DNA of 64,000 nt from Hydractinia symbiolongicarpus (lineage: Eukaryota > Cnidaria > Hydrozoa > Anthoathecata > Hydractiniidae): NCBI RefSeq assembly GCF_029227915.1, contig NC_079876.1, positions 25,517,828-25,581,827 on the forward strand. The letters run 5' to 3'. This document shows positions 1 to 12,654 of the stretch, piece by piece. Below the pieces are notes generated by a model that saw only the letters and a program-made list of their open reading frames with translations, was not told the origin of the DNA and did not search any database. Within the stretch, counting starts at the first letter, position 1, and each line of letters begins with the position of its first letter. The translations under genes were made by a program, and so were the position numbers.

Positions 1-232
1 GAGTACTTAAAATTTCGGAATATGCTGTATTACCACCAAAACATGTGCTTGAATATAGCCTAAAAATAGTAAAGTGTATGGTACGATTAATTTCAAGTTC
101 TGGTATAACTACGCATAAAAATGAAAGTATAAAAATTTTCAACAAGGAAAGCTGCAATAAGTACTTCATGCTTTTTGTAAACTTGTCATCTTTTCAAAGC
201 GTTGTTTCCATTTGACTGCATTTTCCGCTTTG

Positions 233-388
233 GCTTGGTTTCCAATAACGTCTATAATTGCCTACAATATTAGCAGTGCAACATTTCTTGTTCATCTTTT
301 GTTGCACAACACGTGATTCCAATACAGTTGTTACCTTGACTGTTGTGCAACCGTTGTGCAACAAAATATAGGTTATTGGAAACCAAGC
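233..388. mobile_element. Small MITE-like element with 17-bp terminal inverted repeats
   Basis: GCTTGGTTTCCAATAAC at 233-249 is exactly inverted at 372-388 (GTTATTGGAAACCAAGC). The interior carries TTGTTGCACAAC and TTGTGCAACCGTTGTGCAAC stretches that are themselves partly palindromic. Length is 156 bp with no coding capacity, lying in the 5' intronic part of the protease gene. The target duplication is not clear (possibly two bases). Class unknown. Confidence 0.6.
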
Positions 389-677
389 TTATAGCACAAA
401 AAGCTCACGTGGTTTTTTGTTAGCACATGCGCACTTGGACAAAATCTTTCTTTCCGTGAAATGCAAAGAAGCCTTAATACTAGTGACTACTTGCTTTTGA
501 AGGAAAATTTTAATTTTCTTTGCATTTCAATACTTTACTAGACTATTAAGTAACTCTTTATTGCTTAGGCTGGTTAAGACAATTGCAGGATATTTGCAAG
601 GTTGTTTATTTTTCTAAAGCGTTTCTCTGTTAAAAGTTGTTTTTTTTTACTAGTCTGGTAATTATTTGTCTTTGGAA

Positions 678-3600
678 GAGCCTGCTAAAGATAACGATGA
701 AGCTTCATTATGTCTGATGAAATTGGCTGTTTATTTTCTCTTCAACACGTATTTGAAAACATCAAAGTCGTTCAGGTAGGCCCGTTGTTGATGACTGCCA
801 TATTTTTGTAGTGCTTCAGTATATGTCCCTAAATTTAGCTTATGTCTTCCACTGCACCATTTTTTTATTATTTTTTTTGATATTTTTGCATTATCAATTA
901 TGGCTAAAGAAAGTTAGTTTCTTTAAATATTTGTTCTTTTGCAGTGATACTAAAAACTATTCTTAAACAAATTAAACCCGCCTTTCCGGCAAGACGTTCT
1001 GCGGCCAATTTTTAAGGATAACTAATCATTTTCTCACTTTTGCATCTGCGAAAATTAGAAACAAAGTTACTGCAAACTTTTTATTTTTTAAAAAAAGCAG
1101 AATTCATGCTTCGCTATATGTTTACATATTGTTTCTTTTCCTTTGTCCTTTTGTTTTAAATTTCTTTTGCTTAGAAATTGCACAGAACAAACTGTTATTT
1201 TTGCTTAAATGCAGCGTGTGCAAAATATTCACATTATGAATAATTAAATATTTTAACTGGGGCAAAAGTAATTTTATGAACACGAGTGAAGTCTGTAAAC
1301 AATGCCTGGTCACAAAGTCTACACAGGGTAAAATATGTTCATATATATTAAATAATGGATTTTAGCTAACTGGGTTTCCTAATCAATAGAACAAAAAACT
1401 ATGTAAGGTCTCTTTAAAAAGCTTTAGATCACTTCACGAAACTTATGTATTGGTAACATCACTAGTTGCTTTTGGCGAAACAAACCAGACTTAATAAATG
1501 AAAATATAACTAAATAATATATTTGTTAAAAATAATTGTTTTTTTAACATTTCACAACTGAAAATCTCTCAGCTACGGCTACACTAGGCTGGTACCGCTC
1601 CATAGCCTCGCTAGTTTCATATAAAAAAACGGCGACACGAGCCCATTCTAATGTCCTCCCGGTTACAGCTGCCGAACAATAATACACAGTGGAGTAGAAA
1701 CAAAATTCATCGTTCCATAATGTCTGTAAGAAATCGGGTAGAGGAGCGAAGATAAAAGAATAAATACTCTCTGTTTAGATCGGATATGGATAGCTGGTGT
1801 ACTGCTATTGAAACGCTTATGTGTTCAAGTACTACCGTGTGCACATGGTTCCTCACTTTCTTCGGAACTGAACAAGGAAAAAATTACATCTTGTAAGATA
1901 TTGTACAACTCAGTATTGCATTGATTCATGCTGAAAGAAATTGATATAACCAGTGATATCGTTTTTCAGGCCATACTTGGTGGAGTGTCCCGATAAAAGC
2001 AATCGAGAGTTTTTTTTGAATTTGTTATTTTTGGCATGTCATCATCACTTTAAACATGGCACCAAAGTAAGTATATTTTGTTTAAAATTGAAATTGATTT
2101 TTTTATTCATTTTAGAATAATCAATTTATCTGTTATTTCAAATTTTCATTACCATAAGGTGACATCATTTTATCAGCGAGCATTACCGCTTTTTTAATGA
2201 AGGTTTAAAGCATTTTTTCTGCTTATATAGTAAGGGCAGTCTGAAAACTTTTTTTTTCGCCGGAATGCCGTAAAATTATAAAAAATGCTTTGAATCATCC
2301 TGGAAGTTAATTAAATTATGTTTATTTTCAGTGACTTAGCCCGAGTGGGATTTTTTTGTGTATTCATTCTAGGATTTAACGGAAACCCTTTAGAATATAT
2401 TTTGCTGTATCTACAACTGGAATTCGTATTCCTCCTTTTACCTACATTTTGTATTTTGATTATGAAAGCTCTGTCTGTCCGTATCATATGCCTGAAGGTG
2501 GTGTGTTTTAAATCGTTGATTAGGTTGGAGCGCAAATGATTTGCACAGAATTAAGTTAATATTAAAGCAATATTTTTTTTATTAATTCTGTTGCATTGCA
2601 TCAAAAGAGAGTAAAGATAAACTCTACTTGCATTTTTAATACAACAAAATTGTGCTGCACACTTGCAAAATTGCACTATGGCTCCTCTTGTCCATGGGGG
2701 AGACTTTTCAAAAACAATGGTAAAAAGGATTTGATTCTTATGTCAGTGAAAAACTGTTCACAAATCTAAGAAAACGCCCCATTGTAAGCTAAGTGTAATT
2801 TGCCTACATAGAACTTTTTGTTTGAAAGTATACAAAATTTAACTTACGCGAGTCTACCCCAACTGGATTCGTTTTGCTATTTAGGCTTGTCATACATTGT
2901 TCCAATAATTTTTAGGATATCAGTGTAATTGACAATATGGTTACCCACATGCTTCAATTGCTGGATCGAGAATTGGTACAAAATATTAAACAATCCGCTC
3001 AGTGTTTTGAGTTCTTTTACAAATATGCATGTACGGTAAGCTGAAATTTGTTGAATTGTATGTTTTTAATCATTATTCACCGTCGTATGGATTGGCCATT
3101 TACTTTTTTTGGAAGAGATTGCCAAACGAGCACAAAAAGGATGAGAATTATTACTGCATAGATACAAAATGCTTACAATAATATTTCTTAATTAACGTCG
3201 CATTTTTCCGGCATGAGTGTTGCTTGATATCGCATGCCCAATCATGAATTAAATGGACCATGCTGCAAATTTAACATATTGTTTTTTTTTGCATGGTTTA
3301 TGCAACACGTTTTATTTTGTATGGAGATTTATCTACACCAACACCAACGCTCATACTGTAAATAATCTTGTAGTAAGTTTCTTACCAATATTTTTTTTTA
3401 TTTTTGTTAGTGTGACGCCGCTCTTCTACATCTGTCTGAAAAGAATTGTTTTCGCAGATTTCATAATTTCTTGCTTGGACCAGCACAACCTGCAAATGTA
3501 AGTATTTGTTGACTTATTCCGTTGCTTCGTCATTTACAGATGTCATGAATTGATAAGTTTTACAGAAAGCAATAATAATTAAATTTATTTGCCTATAGAA

Positions 3601-6600
3601 TATAAAAACTACAAATATGAGGTATTGAATCCTTGCGTTTTCATTGTCAATATCAGCAGAAAAAATTGTTTGAGTAACCAAAAATGCTAAAAATTGGGTT
3701 TTTGTGGCTGGCTATGATTTTTGTATTAAATGCCATGTAAACATATAAAATACATTCTTTACTAGCAACAAATCGAAAGATTTTTCGAAGAAAACGGAAA
3801 ACTTTTCAGTGATAAATTAGTTTTTGCCGTGTTGCTTTGCTTATTTGAATTTGCTGGATTATTCATGTGTGAAAGGCATGGATCAAATAATTATAGCATA
3901 GGCTAAAATGAAAGAAATGCAACGTTTGTAGTCGAGCTAACAACAAAACATGTTGGTTACTTAGTGGTTGGACAATTGTATCGTTTATTTATGTTGTGAC
4001 ATTCTACGGTGTCTGTTTGCTGTGGTCATTGAATTGTTCTAAAAATATGAGTTTTTATTGGAACTTGTTTACTTGCCTAATCCGAACTTTTGTGTGTATT
4101 TCTCTCTTTTCAAGGTAAGCAATGCTAAAAATTTGAAACGAAATGAATTTCATCAAAACGAACAAAACTACTGTCCTATGAAGTAAAATATATAGCATTG
4201 CTGATTTTTCCTTTCTTGTTACTTTATTAGAGTGGGAGAACAGTTCGTCGTTGGACAACTTTGCAAACGCAAGAATTAATCTCCCTTCATAACTTACTTG
4301 CTTTGTTGATTGTTAACACTGATGTAAAACCTCTTCAAACAGGTTGGTCCATTGTTTTACCATTATAATAACGTATCGCTATTGCAAGTCAAGATGAAAT
4401 GTAGAACTCCTTACAAAACATTCAGTTAAACATTTAAATTTATTCGAGTAATTTGTTGAGCAGACACAAGGCGATAGATTTGGACCATGGTTGATTTTTT
4501 TTAGGTGCTACAGAGAATACACTTCCACCACTGCGAAATCTATTTCGCTATCCAGATAATATTCAGCTTTCTTCTGACATGTGTGAATGCCTACATGAGA
4601 CAGAAGGTGATCGATTCTTGCATGAAGTAAGCTTGATTTTTTTGTATGTTTTGTTATGTGTAAGCAAGCTTAAAATTTTACAACGATTGGAAGTTATGTT
4701 GCAAATATTTTTTTCTAATAAATTATATTCAACCAGTGACAATCAATGTAATCAACGAAGAATTTCCCAGGACATATTATAAATAAAACTTATCTCTCCA
4801 TTTTAATGAATCGTGAAGAATGGCTTTGAGTGCAGGAATATTTTTTTAAATATATTTATATATTTATTTTATCTTGTTCTCCTGCTCTGTTTTCTCTATA
4901 AGCATTCTGGTTTTTGGTTTTTGTAATTCGTATAGATTGCCGTCTTATTTTATGCTCTTCGAGTGGCAACTTGCAACATTTGCCCTCCATAATTCCTTGA
5001 TATCCCGTAAACATTAATCTTTTTAGTGGTTGTATGCATCCATTGAACTCAGTCAATTAAATGAAACATTATCTGATGCCATGATGTATTTATGTTGGTC
5101 CAACATGAAGTTTTCCATTCAATTTATCCGACAATTACTAGTGAGTTGATTATTTTATTTGTTAATGTTTATTTACCTTTTACCTTTACTTTTTTGTCTA
5201 TTTTTTGGATGTATGGGAATGATGTTTCAGTCACTTGTTATATTTTTTTTAATACAAAAGAAAAAAAATAGTTCTAAATAATTGTTTTTAGTAATACTAG
5301 CCTTAATCAATGAAAGAATCTAGAAGTACGTTCTTAATTTTGTGACAAATCTTAGTCTTAACGTTCTTAAAAACCAAGTGGCTATCATATAAACGTGTGC
5401 TTTTACTCTACACTTATTTTCAACGTTTTAGGAATTAATAACGAAAGTTCAAGTGAATGATATACAGCATTTATTTACCCATCTTACAGATATATGGGTA
5501 ATTGACACTTTTTTGATAGTGATAGCCGTGGCAACCGTGGCACGGTCTTATCCGTCGTTACGTGTTACCCTACGGATTATTTCCTTTTAAACGTTCCCAA
5601 AATGATAAAAAAAGTATGTGATATTGAGAGTTGAAGTAATATATTGTTTATCTTATATCATTAATCAATTATCAACAACCACTCTTCATAAATATGCTTC
5701 TTTATAGAGCTTACAAGATGTGTACCAAGAAAAAAGGTTACAGTTTTGTATGGAAGGCTCTTCCGATAATAACATTAATGGTTTATTTAGTAAGTTTGTG
5801 TTGCAATTTCTGACTTGTTTGATAACGTATGCTCTAGATAACAGTTCCACTAATTCCATTCATCAGATGTCTTTGTTCATGTAACACTATGTGCCAATGG
5901 AACTAATATTTTTTTGTGAAATGGGATTTACAGGTACGTTCTATCTAGGTATCATACGCTCCTCACATACTGACGATGCGCGACGTGCGTACCAATGCAT
6001 CAAATTTCTGGTGGGAACATCCAACAAATTGCCACTCGTTAAAGAGTACTTGATCACTCATTCACTGAAATGGCAATGGGCTGTTGATTGGTTAAAAAAG
6101 AAGGTAATTAATTGCACCAGTAATTTTTTCTCATTATACTTTATGTTGTGGTGGAGGAAAATTTTGGTGAATAATAACTTCTATTTTGTAATATTTTTTT
6201 TCTTTTACGTTACACCTTTTCAAATCGTTGTTTCCAATTTTACGATGATGTCGGATTTAATTTTGGCTCTCTCTACTCGCTATTATTTTTTATTGTAGTG
6301 TTTTCCTTCATGTTCTATGACGCTTTCACTTTAAAGTCGAGTCACTAAAACTGCTTGTCTAAATAGGACAAATACAAGGTTGCATTCTTTTCGAAACATC
6401 AAAAACGAACAAAAAGTGTGTTCAAAATAAGTAATAGGAGCAGTCTGGGATGTGTTAGTGGAACATAGAGCAGACTGTAGATCTGAAGCATTGTTTTAGT
6501 CATAGCGATAGGACCTTTGTGAATTGCGCGATTTCAAAGTAATCTTTTGTTATTGATTGTGCACTAACGACTTGAGTGTGCCAAAATTTATTGACATTTC

Positions 6601-8011
6601 TTCACGATGAAAGGATCTTGTGCAATCCCAGTATGCTTATTGCACATTACAACGCAGTATCAACTGGACTTTACCAACCAAAGCAGTTGAATGAAGTCAA
6701 TGATATCTTAAGTCACGATATATGTATTGCATTGTCCTGTACAAATGAAATGAAGTCCATTATTGACGTGTTTTTTATTGTTTCAGATGAGTGAGTATTC
6801 TTACTGGCCTGCTCAAACTAGTATGACAAACGATAAGCATGCATCTTTTCAAAGAACATTCAGTGCTCAGGTAAGCTTTACCTATCAACAACCCAACCTA
6901 CTTTTGCACTCTTGTTTTGGGGTTCTTCGCGCAAGCAAAGATTGCAAATTTATGGTAAAAAAATCGTAAATTGCGGAATTAAAGATCGCGAATCTGATAT
7001 TGTGTCAAGAAATTTGACATTCCGAATTGAAGCAATGATCCATAAATTTTGTTTTCAGTACAGAGGCTTGTACTGAAAATATCATTGTATTTTTTTAACA
7101 AACCATCTAATTCACGTCGGCAATTGCTGAGCGCCGACGTAAATTAGAATTACTGAATGTATACACACAGTCCATTCTGCCATAATGAATGTATTTGAAC
7201 GAAGTGGAAGTCTTTAAATTCGTCTGTTGTATGCTTTATTGAATGAGCCAGTGTGGGGTTTCAATTTTTTAAAAGGTCATTTACATGGAGTTAATTGTTG
7301 CGAGCGAAACTACCTTAAGGGAAGAAATTATTGCGCCAGAAAAGATTGCGAATTTAACCAAAATTCGTAATCTTTTCTTCCGCAATTTTTAGCCGGGAGT
7401 AGCAATTTGCAATCTTTTCTTCCGCAATTCCTAGAAAAAAATATAAAATTCGCAATCTAATTTGTTTGTTTCCAAGAAAAAGAGTTATTTCTGTCGTTGT
7501 ATTGCCTCAATTCGTAATTTCTAGACATAATATCAGATTCGCAAACTTTAACTCCACGCATGATTTCGCGCAAAATGAAATTTTAATTTCGCCCAAAATC
7601 ATGTCAACACGTTTAAGGTCTAGCATTAGACCCGACACGAAACGCAATGTAAACAAGATCGATCGGCTTTTGTTTCTTGTCCGCTGGATCAGAACGAAAA
7701 ATATATTCAGCAATCAGATCTCGGAATCGCAACTTTTGATCTGATACGCACTATTCTTGAGTGCAAATTTTAAAGTAATATAGTTTATTGAAATGTTAAA
7801 ACACCAACGATTGTGTGTGTATTTCTCAAGTTGTCATTAGCTTGTTTGTTTTATGCAGAATACATTAGCTGAAGCGACAAAACTTCTCACGGAAATTGAA
7901 ACCTCGAATGAAAAGAACAAAATGGACCAATCATCAGGTAGTAAATTAAACCAATCAATGAACAGTACTATAGACACGAGTAACGTTATAATAGAAGAGG
8001 AAGTCCCGTGA
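678..8011 (+). CDS. USP24: USP24-like ubiquitin carboxyl-terminal hydrolase, C-terminal exons (5' partial)
   Basis: Seen: twelve exons at 678-775, 1970-2066, 2916-3035, 3411-3497, 4231-4342, 4505-4626, 5027-5140, 5432-5497, 5708-5789, 5934-6103, 6787-6870 and 7859-8011, each bounded by AG/GT and joining in a consistent phase; stop TGA at 8009-8011. The start may be 681 instead of 678. Key peptides are RPYLVECPDKSNREFF, SVIDNMVTHMLQLLD, RRWTTLQTQELISLHNLLAL, WQWAVDWLKKKMSEYSYW and SFQRTFSAQNTLAEATKLL; the last two are very like the C-terminus of USP24 as I remember it. Known: USP24 is a large cytosolic/nuclear deubiquitinase whose Cys-His catalytic domain precedes this region. That domain is upstream of the window or in exons I could not find in 1-670. 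An extra exon between 2066 and 2916 is possible, but both ends are phase 0, so direct joining works. Introns are 60-1000 bp. USP9X is the main alternative and fits the tail less well. Confidence 0.86.
7110..7147. repeat. Imperfect hairpin in intron of USP24-like gene
   Basis: CACGTCGGC and GCCGACGT flank an 11-base loop, extended by AATT on both sides. It lies in the roughly 1-kb intron 6871-7858, which is otherwise AT-rich. A second local pattern at 7362-7450 repeats GCAATCTTTTCTTCCGCAAT. Both look like remnants of short non-autonomous elements; no function is inferred. Confidence 0.4.
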
Positions 8012-9089
8012 TGAGAATTCCGATGCAAGATTGGATATTTTAAAGGAGAGATCCAATTCGTCTGAAAAGGGTATTAACATTGGTTACATTTTCATGTATC
8101 GTATGCGAAAGATTTAAAAGACGAGTGACAAAGCGAACCAGATAAGATTGTCGTTATTAAACAAAGTAGAAGAAAATGCAATTCAATTTTATTGCGGTAT
8201 TTATTAGTCTATTACTCTTTGTTTTTGCTAAAATAGGATTTAGATTTGTTTTTTTAACATCATATAAAATCTTTTATTTTTGCTCAATTTCATGTCTTTC
8301 TGTACTCAAAAAAACGCACCTCCTTAAAAATTTTCACCTGTGGTATTGATAATCTAACAATGACTAGACTTAAGTATCAATTTTTTAAAACCTCGTATAA
8401 ACTATTCATGATTATTGGTTAGTTTTTAAGGCAGGATTTAACTAGATTATGCTACCTTGTATGTTTTTTAACAACACTGAAATTTAGGAACGGTTGGGAT
8501 GTTGATTTTAACATTTCCAATACCTAAAAAGCCTTGTAAAACCTTAGATGTTCTCAAATTTTTTTAACGTTTTATGTTCGTATAGGGTTGGGCCATGCCT
8601 GAAAATCAAATGTTTTATTACTCTCCGTTCTGAAATATTTTTTTTGAAATTAAGGAAAATAATGTTTTTGATACAAAAAGAAACAGATTGACGTATAATC
8701 CGGCAATATTGCATTTTTTTTCTTTCTTTCAACATAACCTAGAGGTATTTGTACGCAATAAAATGTTTTCGGAGTTAAGTCAGCACAAAAAGATATGTGC
8801 AAATGCAGAACTTGTCTTTGCGTTAAAAAATACAAAGTGAACTCAAATTTGCCTTATGAGAAAAATTGTTGCAACCTGTCCATTAGGATAGGTGCATGCC
8901 AGGTATTTTTTTCACTATGAAATCCTGCATTTGCAAGTTTGATTTTTCTGCACGTCTTTTTTTCCATAACTTTACTCACACACTAAATAATTTGTATTTA
9001 TAAATTTGTACAGTTTCTGTGTCATTTATTTCTACAACTATTACGGAAAATACTATAAATTTTTCTTTATCTTTTCCCCTGTTTCTAGA

Positions 9090-9600
9090 AAGTATAGTTT
9101 CGTTTAGCGTGGGTGTCATTGGAGTCAATGTAAATAGGATAAAGGGTCTACGAAACGGCTGTTGGTTTTCGACTTAGTGAATTACACGAAAGTCGAGCTA
9201 ATGGCAGTCAAAAAGTTATAATCACTAAATATCATATTGACTATGCAAATATAACTGAAAGTGACAGTAAAGCATATATTGGATATGCAAATATAACTGA
9301 AAGTGACAGTAAAGTTCCCTACATATATTGGATATCTATGATTTATTCGATAAAACCAGTTACTTTCTTTTAACTCAAGATTTCTAATGAAATGAACTTC
9401 AAACGTTTTAAACTAGCTAGCTAGATAGCTATATCCTTCGAAATTTTGCATAGTAACATATTATTGCACATAAAGCCAGTCAAAGCAACTGCAAAGATTT
9501 TAAAATATTTTTAGAGGTATTAATTGCCTTCTTAAATCTACTAACAGCATTTTTTGACAAATACAGTTCCTCTTGTTGTTTGTTTTCACGTTTATGTGGT
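9090..9600 (+). repeat. Dispersed repeat family D, copy 1
   Basis: Blocks such as CAAATATAACTGAAA, the CATA..AACATA..TTATTGCA region and the TTTTTGACAAA..CTCC..TTGT region recur in the same order at 52300-52690. The copies are diverged, non-coding and roughly 400-500 bp long. No terminal repeats were recognised, so the class is unknown. Confidence 0.45.
9242..9314 (+). repeat. 31-bp direct repeat, two copies, period 42
   Basis: The 31 bases at 9242-9272 (beginning TATGCAAATATAACTG, ending CAGTAAAG) recur exactly at 9284-9314, separated by 11 bases. It sits inside the dispersed repeat above; the 52-kb copy has a single version, so the doublet is a local duplication. Confidence 0.8.
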
Positions 9601-10496
9601 TCTAACGTGATAATCTCATGCCCATTGACCTTTTAAGTGGTCCGTTTAAATTCAAAAGTGCTAGTGTTGAGCTTATTTAATCGTTGTAACAAAGACGTAG
9701 GAAAATCTTCCTCATTTTCAGTATCACTGAGAGTTTTTTGTAAATTATTCTTCTTTTTTTTTTTTACGTCAGAGTAAAACATATTTATTACAACAGAACA
9801 CTTTCTAAGTACAAGTTATTTTCCGGTACAGTCTCTGTAATATTTGTTCTCAGATTGTACTTTGCTATTCAAATCGCTTAGATTTACGTAGGCGATGTAC
9901 TTCAATTGTTTATTTATGGGGAACAAAAGAAGTTTTTGCAGATGTAGAAGATTTTTATGCAAAGTTATGATCCTGGGTGTTGTTTCGTAGTTGCTTAAAA
10001 CTTACACGATTCTCACCTGACAGTACCCAGCAGAAAATTTTCGTTCTTTTCCTGTCCATTTCTTTTCGTTAAAGGTTTTTTTGAAGTGATAAATAACCTT
10101 AGTGTTCCATCTTTACAGCAGGAGGTATTTCAATGGAACTGTTTCTAAAACAACGCTTTCCTACTCAATGTATATAACGCTGTCACAAAACAGTTGAAAA
10201 ATTAATCTTTCGCCCAATTTTAAGGAAGAACTTTAGATCTAACGCTGAAATATTAGGACAAAACAATATGGTTATTTATAAAAGTGTTTAGGTGGTCAAA
10301 ACAATAATCATTCGCCAAAGTAGTGTCGCAAAATTTTAATCTCTTTAATAATAGCGTCGACTGTCTGTGTGTCCGCGAAAGCCGTGTCCCGTAACGGAAA
10401 CACGAAATTTTTAAAATGCGCACCAATACCAAATGCGATATATTTTACCGACTTTGTTTTGACTGCGTGCGCATAGTATTGCAATCACGACGCCTG

Positions 10497-10668
10497 ATTC
10501 TAAAAACAATCAAAGATTTTCGCGATCAAAAAGAATCCAAGATTTTCGCTTAAAAAAACATTTCAATATATTTTCGCGGGTGAATGAATGAACAAAAGGC
10601 CATTTTGATTCTTAAAAACAATCCAAGATTTTCGCGGGTGAATGAACGAAAGCCATTTTGATTTTGAA
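10497..10668 (+). repeat. Degenerate tandem repeat with CAAGATTTTCGC core
   Basis: The core AATCCAAGATTTTCGC occurs at about 10506, 10535 and 10620 in variants. The longer unit GCGGGTGAATGAA..GCCATTTTGATT occurs twice, at about 10576 and 10636. It is local, non-coding and imperfect. Confidence 0.6.
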
Positions 10669-11199
10669 AGTACCTGTTTGACTTTTTTATCTTCAAAAAC
10701 TTTATATTTTTTTAATATTAGTTTTCTCTTTGTTTGCAATGTAAAGATAAATATATTGTCACGTTTTTTAGCTGCGTACAGATCACAGATCTTAAACGCA
10801 CGAGTTTTGGATTTTTGGCTAGGAACGAAGATTTTGCTGGCTAGCTAGCCATCTACAGCCTTACTTATTACTATTCTGTATGGCATAAGAGCACTTTATC
10901 CTAGCCAATTTATATTTATGTTGAGGATGTAGCCATTTAGCTAGCTATTTGACTAAAAGTGAGAGTATAAAAATGCAGTTTGGCTACAACAATATTCTTA
11001 AGCAATAATTCTTATGCTAAATGGCTAAATGCTGTTAGCTAGCTAGGTAGCTACATCTTTTATTATTTTCCTGAAAACTTTTTCTGCACATAAAATGGAT
11101 GAGCATTTGTTTTAGCTGGAGGGGTAAAGACAGGCTGTTCATTTGAACCAAAGTTGCAATGAAGTTTTTTTGGAAAAGGTTATTACAGCTGTTCAAAAC

Positions 11200-11500
11200 T
11201 GTTTAACTGTACTAAGCAGTTAGTCCAGTGTTAACAAAAGTTGTTATGCATATAAGGGATCAGTAAACTGACAGCAAATTTTTAAACTTTCTCGGGAATC
11301 ACGGCTGTACGAATGTGCAACAGTGTTTACCTGGACTAACCGCTGAGCCCGGTCTTAGCAATGAACTTTTTCTTGTGTTTTTATTTAAACAGAGTCTGCG
11401 AGAAAGTTTTTTTTAAAAGTGTATTATCCCTATACGCCTGTGCAACACCGTTAAACTGTACTAAGCGCTCAGCTCGGTGTCAAGATTCATATTTTTAACT
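11200..11500 (+). repeat. Three diverged tandem monomers, period about 125 bp, just 5' of the LINE
   Basis: Similar blocks at about 11201-11233 (TTTAACTGTACTAAGCAG), 11323-11357 (TTTACCTGGACTAACCGC) and 11449-11483 (TTAAACTGTACTAAGCGC) are each followed by a CAGCNCGGTNTNA or related string. They end directly before the LINE endonuclease frame. They could be 5'-UTR-type monomers of the element or an unrelated minisatellite. Confidence 0.5.
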
Positions 11501-11546
11501 TTCACAAAACTTATAACGCAAAATAAAATAATATTGACTGATTGTT

Positions 11547-12653
11547 TTGCTATGGTGGAGTACACGTGGAATCAAGTTAATACACCAAAACATTAGAGGA
11601 TTATTTTATAACCGAGAAAATTTACAAGCACTTTTTTCAACCGAAAATACTATCATAACCTTATCAGAAACTCACATAAAATCCGACAGTTGTTATGACA
11701 ATAAAAACTTATACGAAATGCCGGGGTACCAATTTATCTACAAAAACCGTACTAAAGGTGTAGGAGGTGGAGTAGCGATATATATTTCTGATGATTTAAA
11801 GTGAAAACGACGAGCAGATCTAGAAAAGGACAACGTAGAGTGCATATGGATTGAGGTCATCATTTTTAAAGGGAAAAATTTGCTTGTAGGGTGTATATAT
11901 CGACCCCCTGATTCATCAAACTACTTACCAAAAGATTTTAACAAGTTTTTCAAGGACATGTTAATCAAAGTGAATACTCTCTCCATGGAAACGTTTCTCT
12001 TGGGTGACATAAACGCGAATTACAACGTTAAATCTTCTCATAAAGAACTAAAAGAGATAATTAAGTCTCAGGGATTTTATCAAATAGTTGAAAAAGCAAC
12101 ACGAATAACAGCTGAAACCAAAACGCTAATCGATGTTATATTGACCAACAAAAGATCAAATGTAAAAGTTACGGACGTCATCCCATTAAGTTTGAGCGAT
12201 CACGATTGTGTTTTATGTGTCACAAAAATTAATCATAATAAAATTCCACATCGCACTATCAAATGCAGAAATTATGCGAAATACAACCACGAAGATTTTC
12301 AGGAAGACCTACGATCACGTGACTGGTCCCGTTTGTATATGATGACAAATGTTAATGCGGCTTGGCTTTACTTTAAACAGATTCTTTTTCTGATATTAGA
12401 TAAACACGCTCCAACCATTGAAAAACGGGTGAAAGGTAAACGTTGCCCTTGGTTACCAAATGACATCAAGAAAGACATGAACACTCGAGACCAGCTTCTC
12501 CGTAAAGCGAGAAAATCCAACAAGGGATCTGACTGGTCTGCATATAAAACATTAAAAAATCGTTGCAACAACAGAATAAAATATGCTAGACAGAAGTATC
12601 ATAGTGATTTACTTTCTGAGAATTGTAGAAATCCTGCAAAATTCTGGAAGTAA
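11547..12653 (+). pseudogene. LINE ORF2 endonuclease part, with one in-frame stop
   Basis: The two open segments 11547-11804 and 11880-12653 share one frame and are separated by a TGA at 11802-11804. Endonuclease-fold hallmarks are present: the N-terminal NIRGL strand, the SETHIK metal-site Glu region, GGGVAIYI, GCIYRPP, GDIN, and the SDHD end motif. The frame stops at 12651 just after RNPAKFWK, at the linker to the RT, where a frameshift moves to the next frame. Not functional as read. Confidence 0.85.
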
Positions 12654-12654
12654 A

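Larger units (their letters stand above)
8012..11200. other. Intergenic, repeat-rich; no gene seen
   Basis: After the protease stop there is no open frame with a recognisable family. The span holds a dispersed repeat also found near 52.3 kb (9090-9600), a 31-bp doublet, a degenerate tandem around 10.5 kb, and CTAGCTAG-rich stretches at about 9410-9425 and 10840-11050. An AATAAA at about 8757 is a possible but distant polyadenylation signal for the upstream gene. Confidence 0.5.

Noticed and set aside
2318-2539. 73-codon hydrophobic + strand frame as a missing USP24 exon
   Set aside because: The acceptor at 2330 gives an immediate stop in the needed phase 0, and the flanking exons already join in phase.
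9242-9314. Possible CRISPR-like array
   Set aside because: Only two repeat units with an 11-base gap inside a dispersed repeat of an animal genome.
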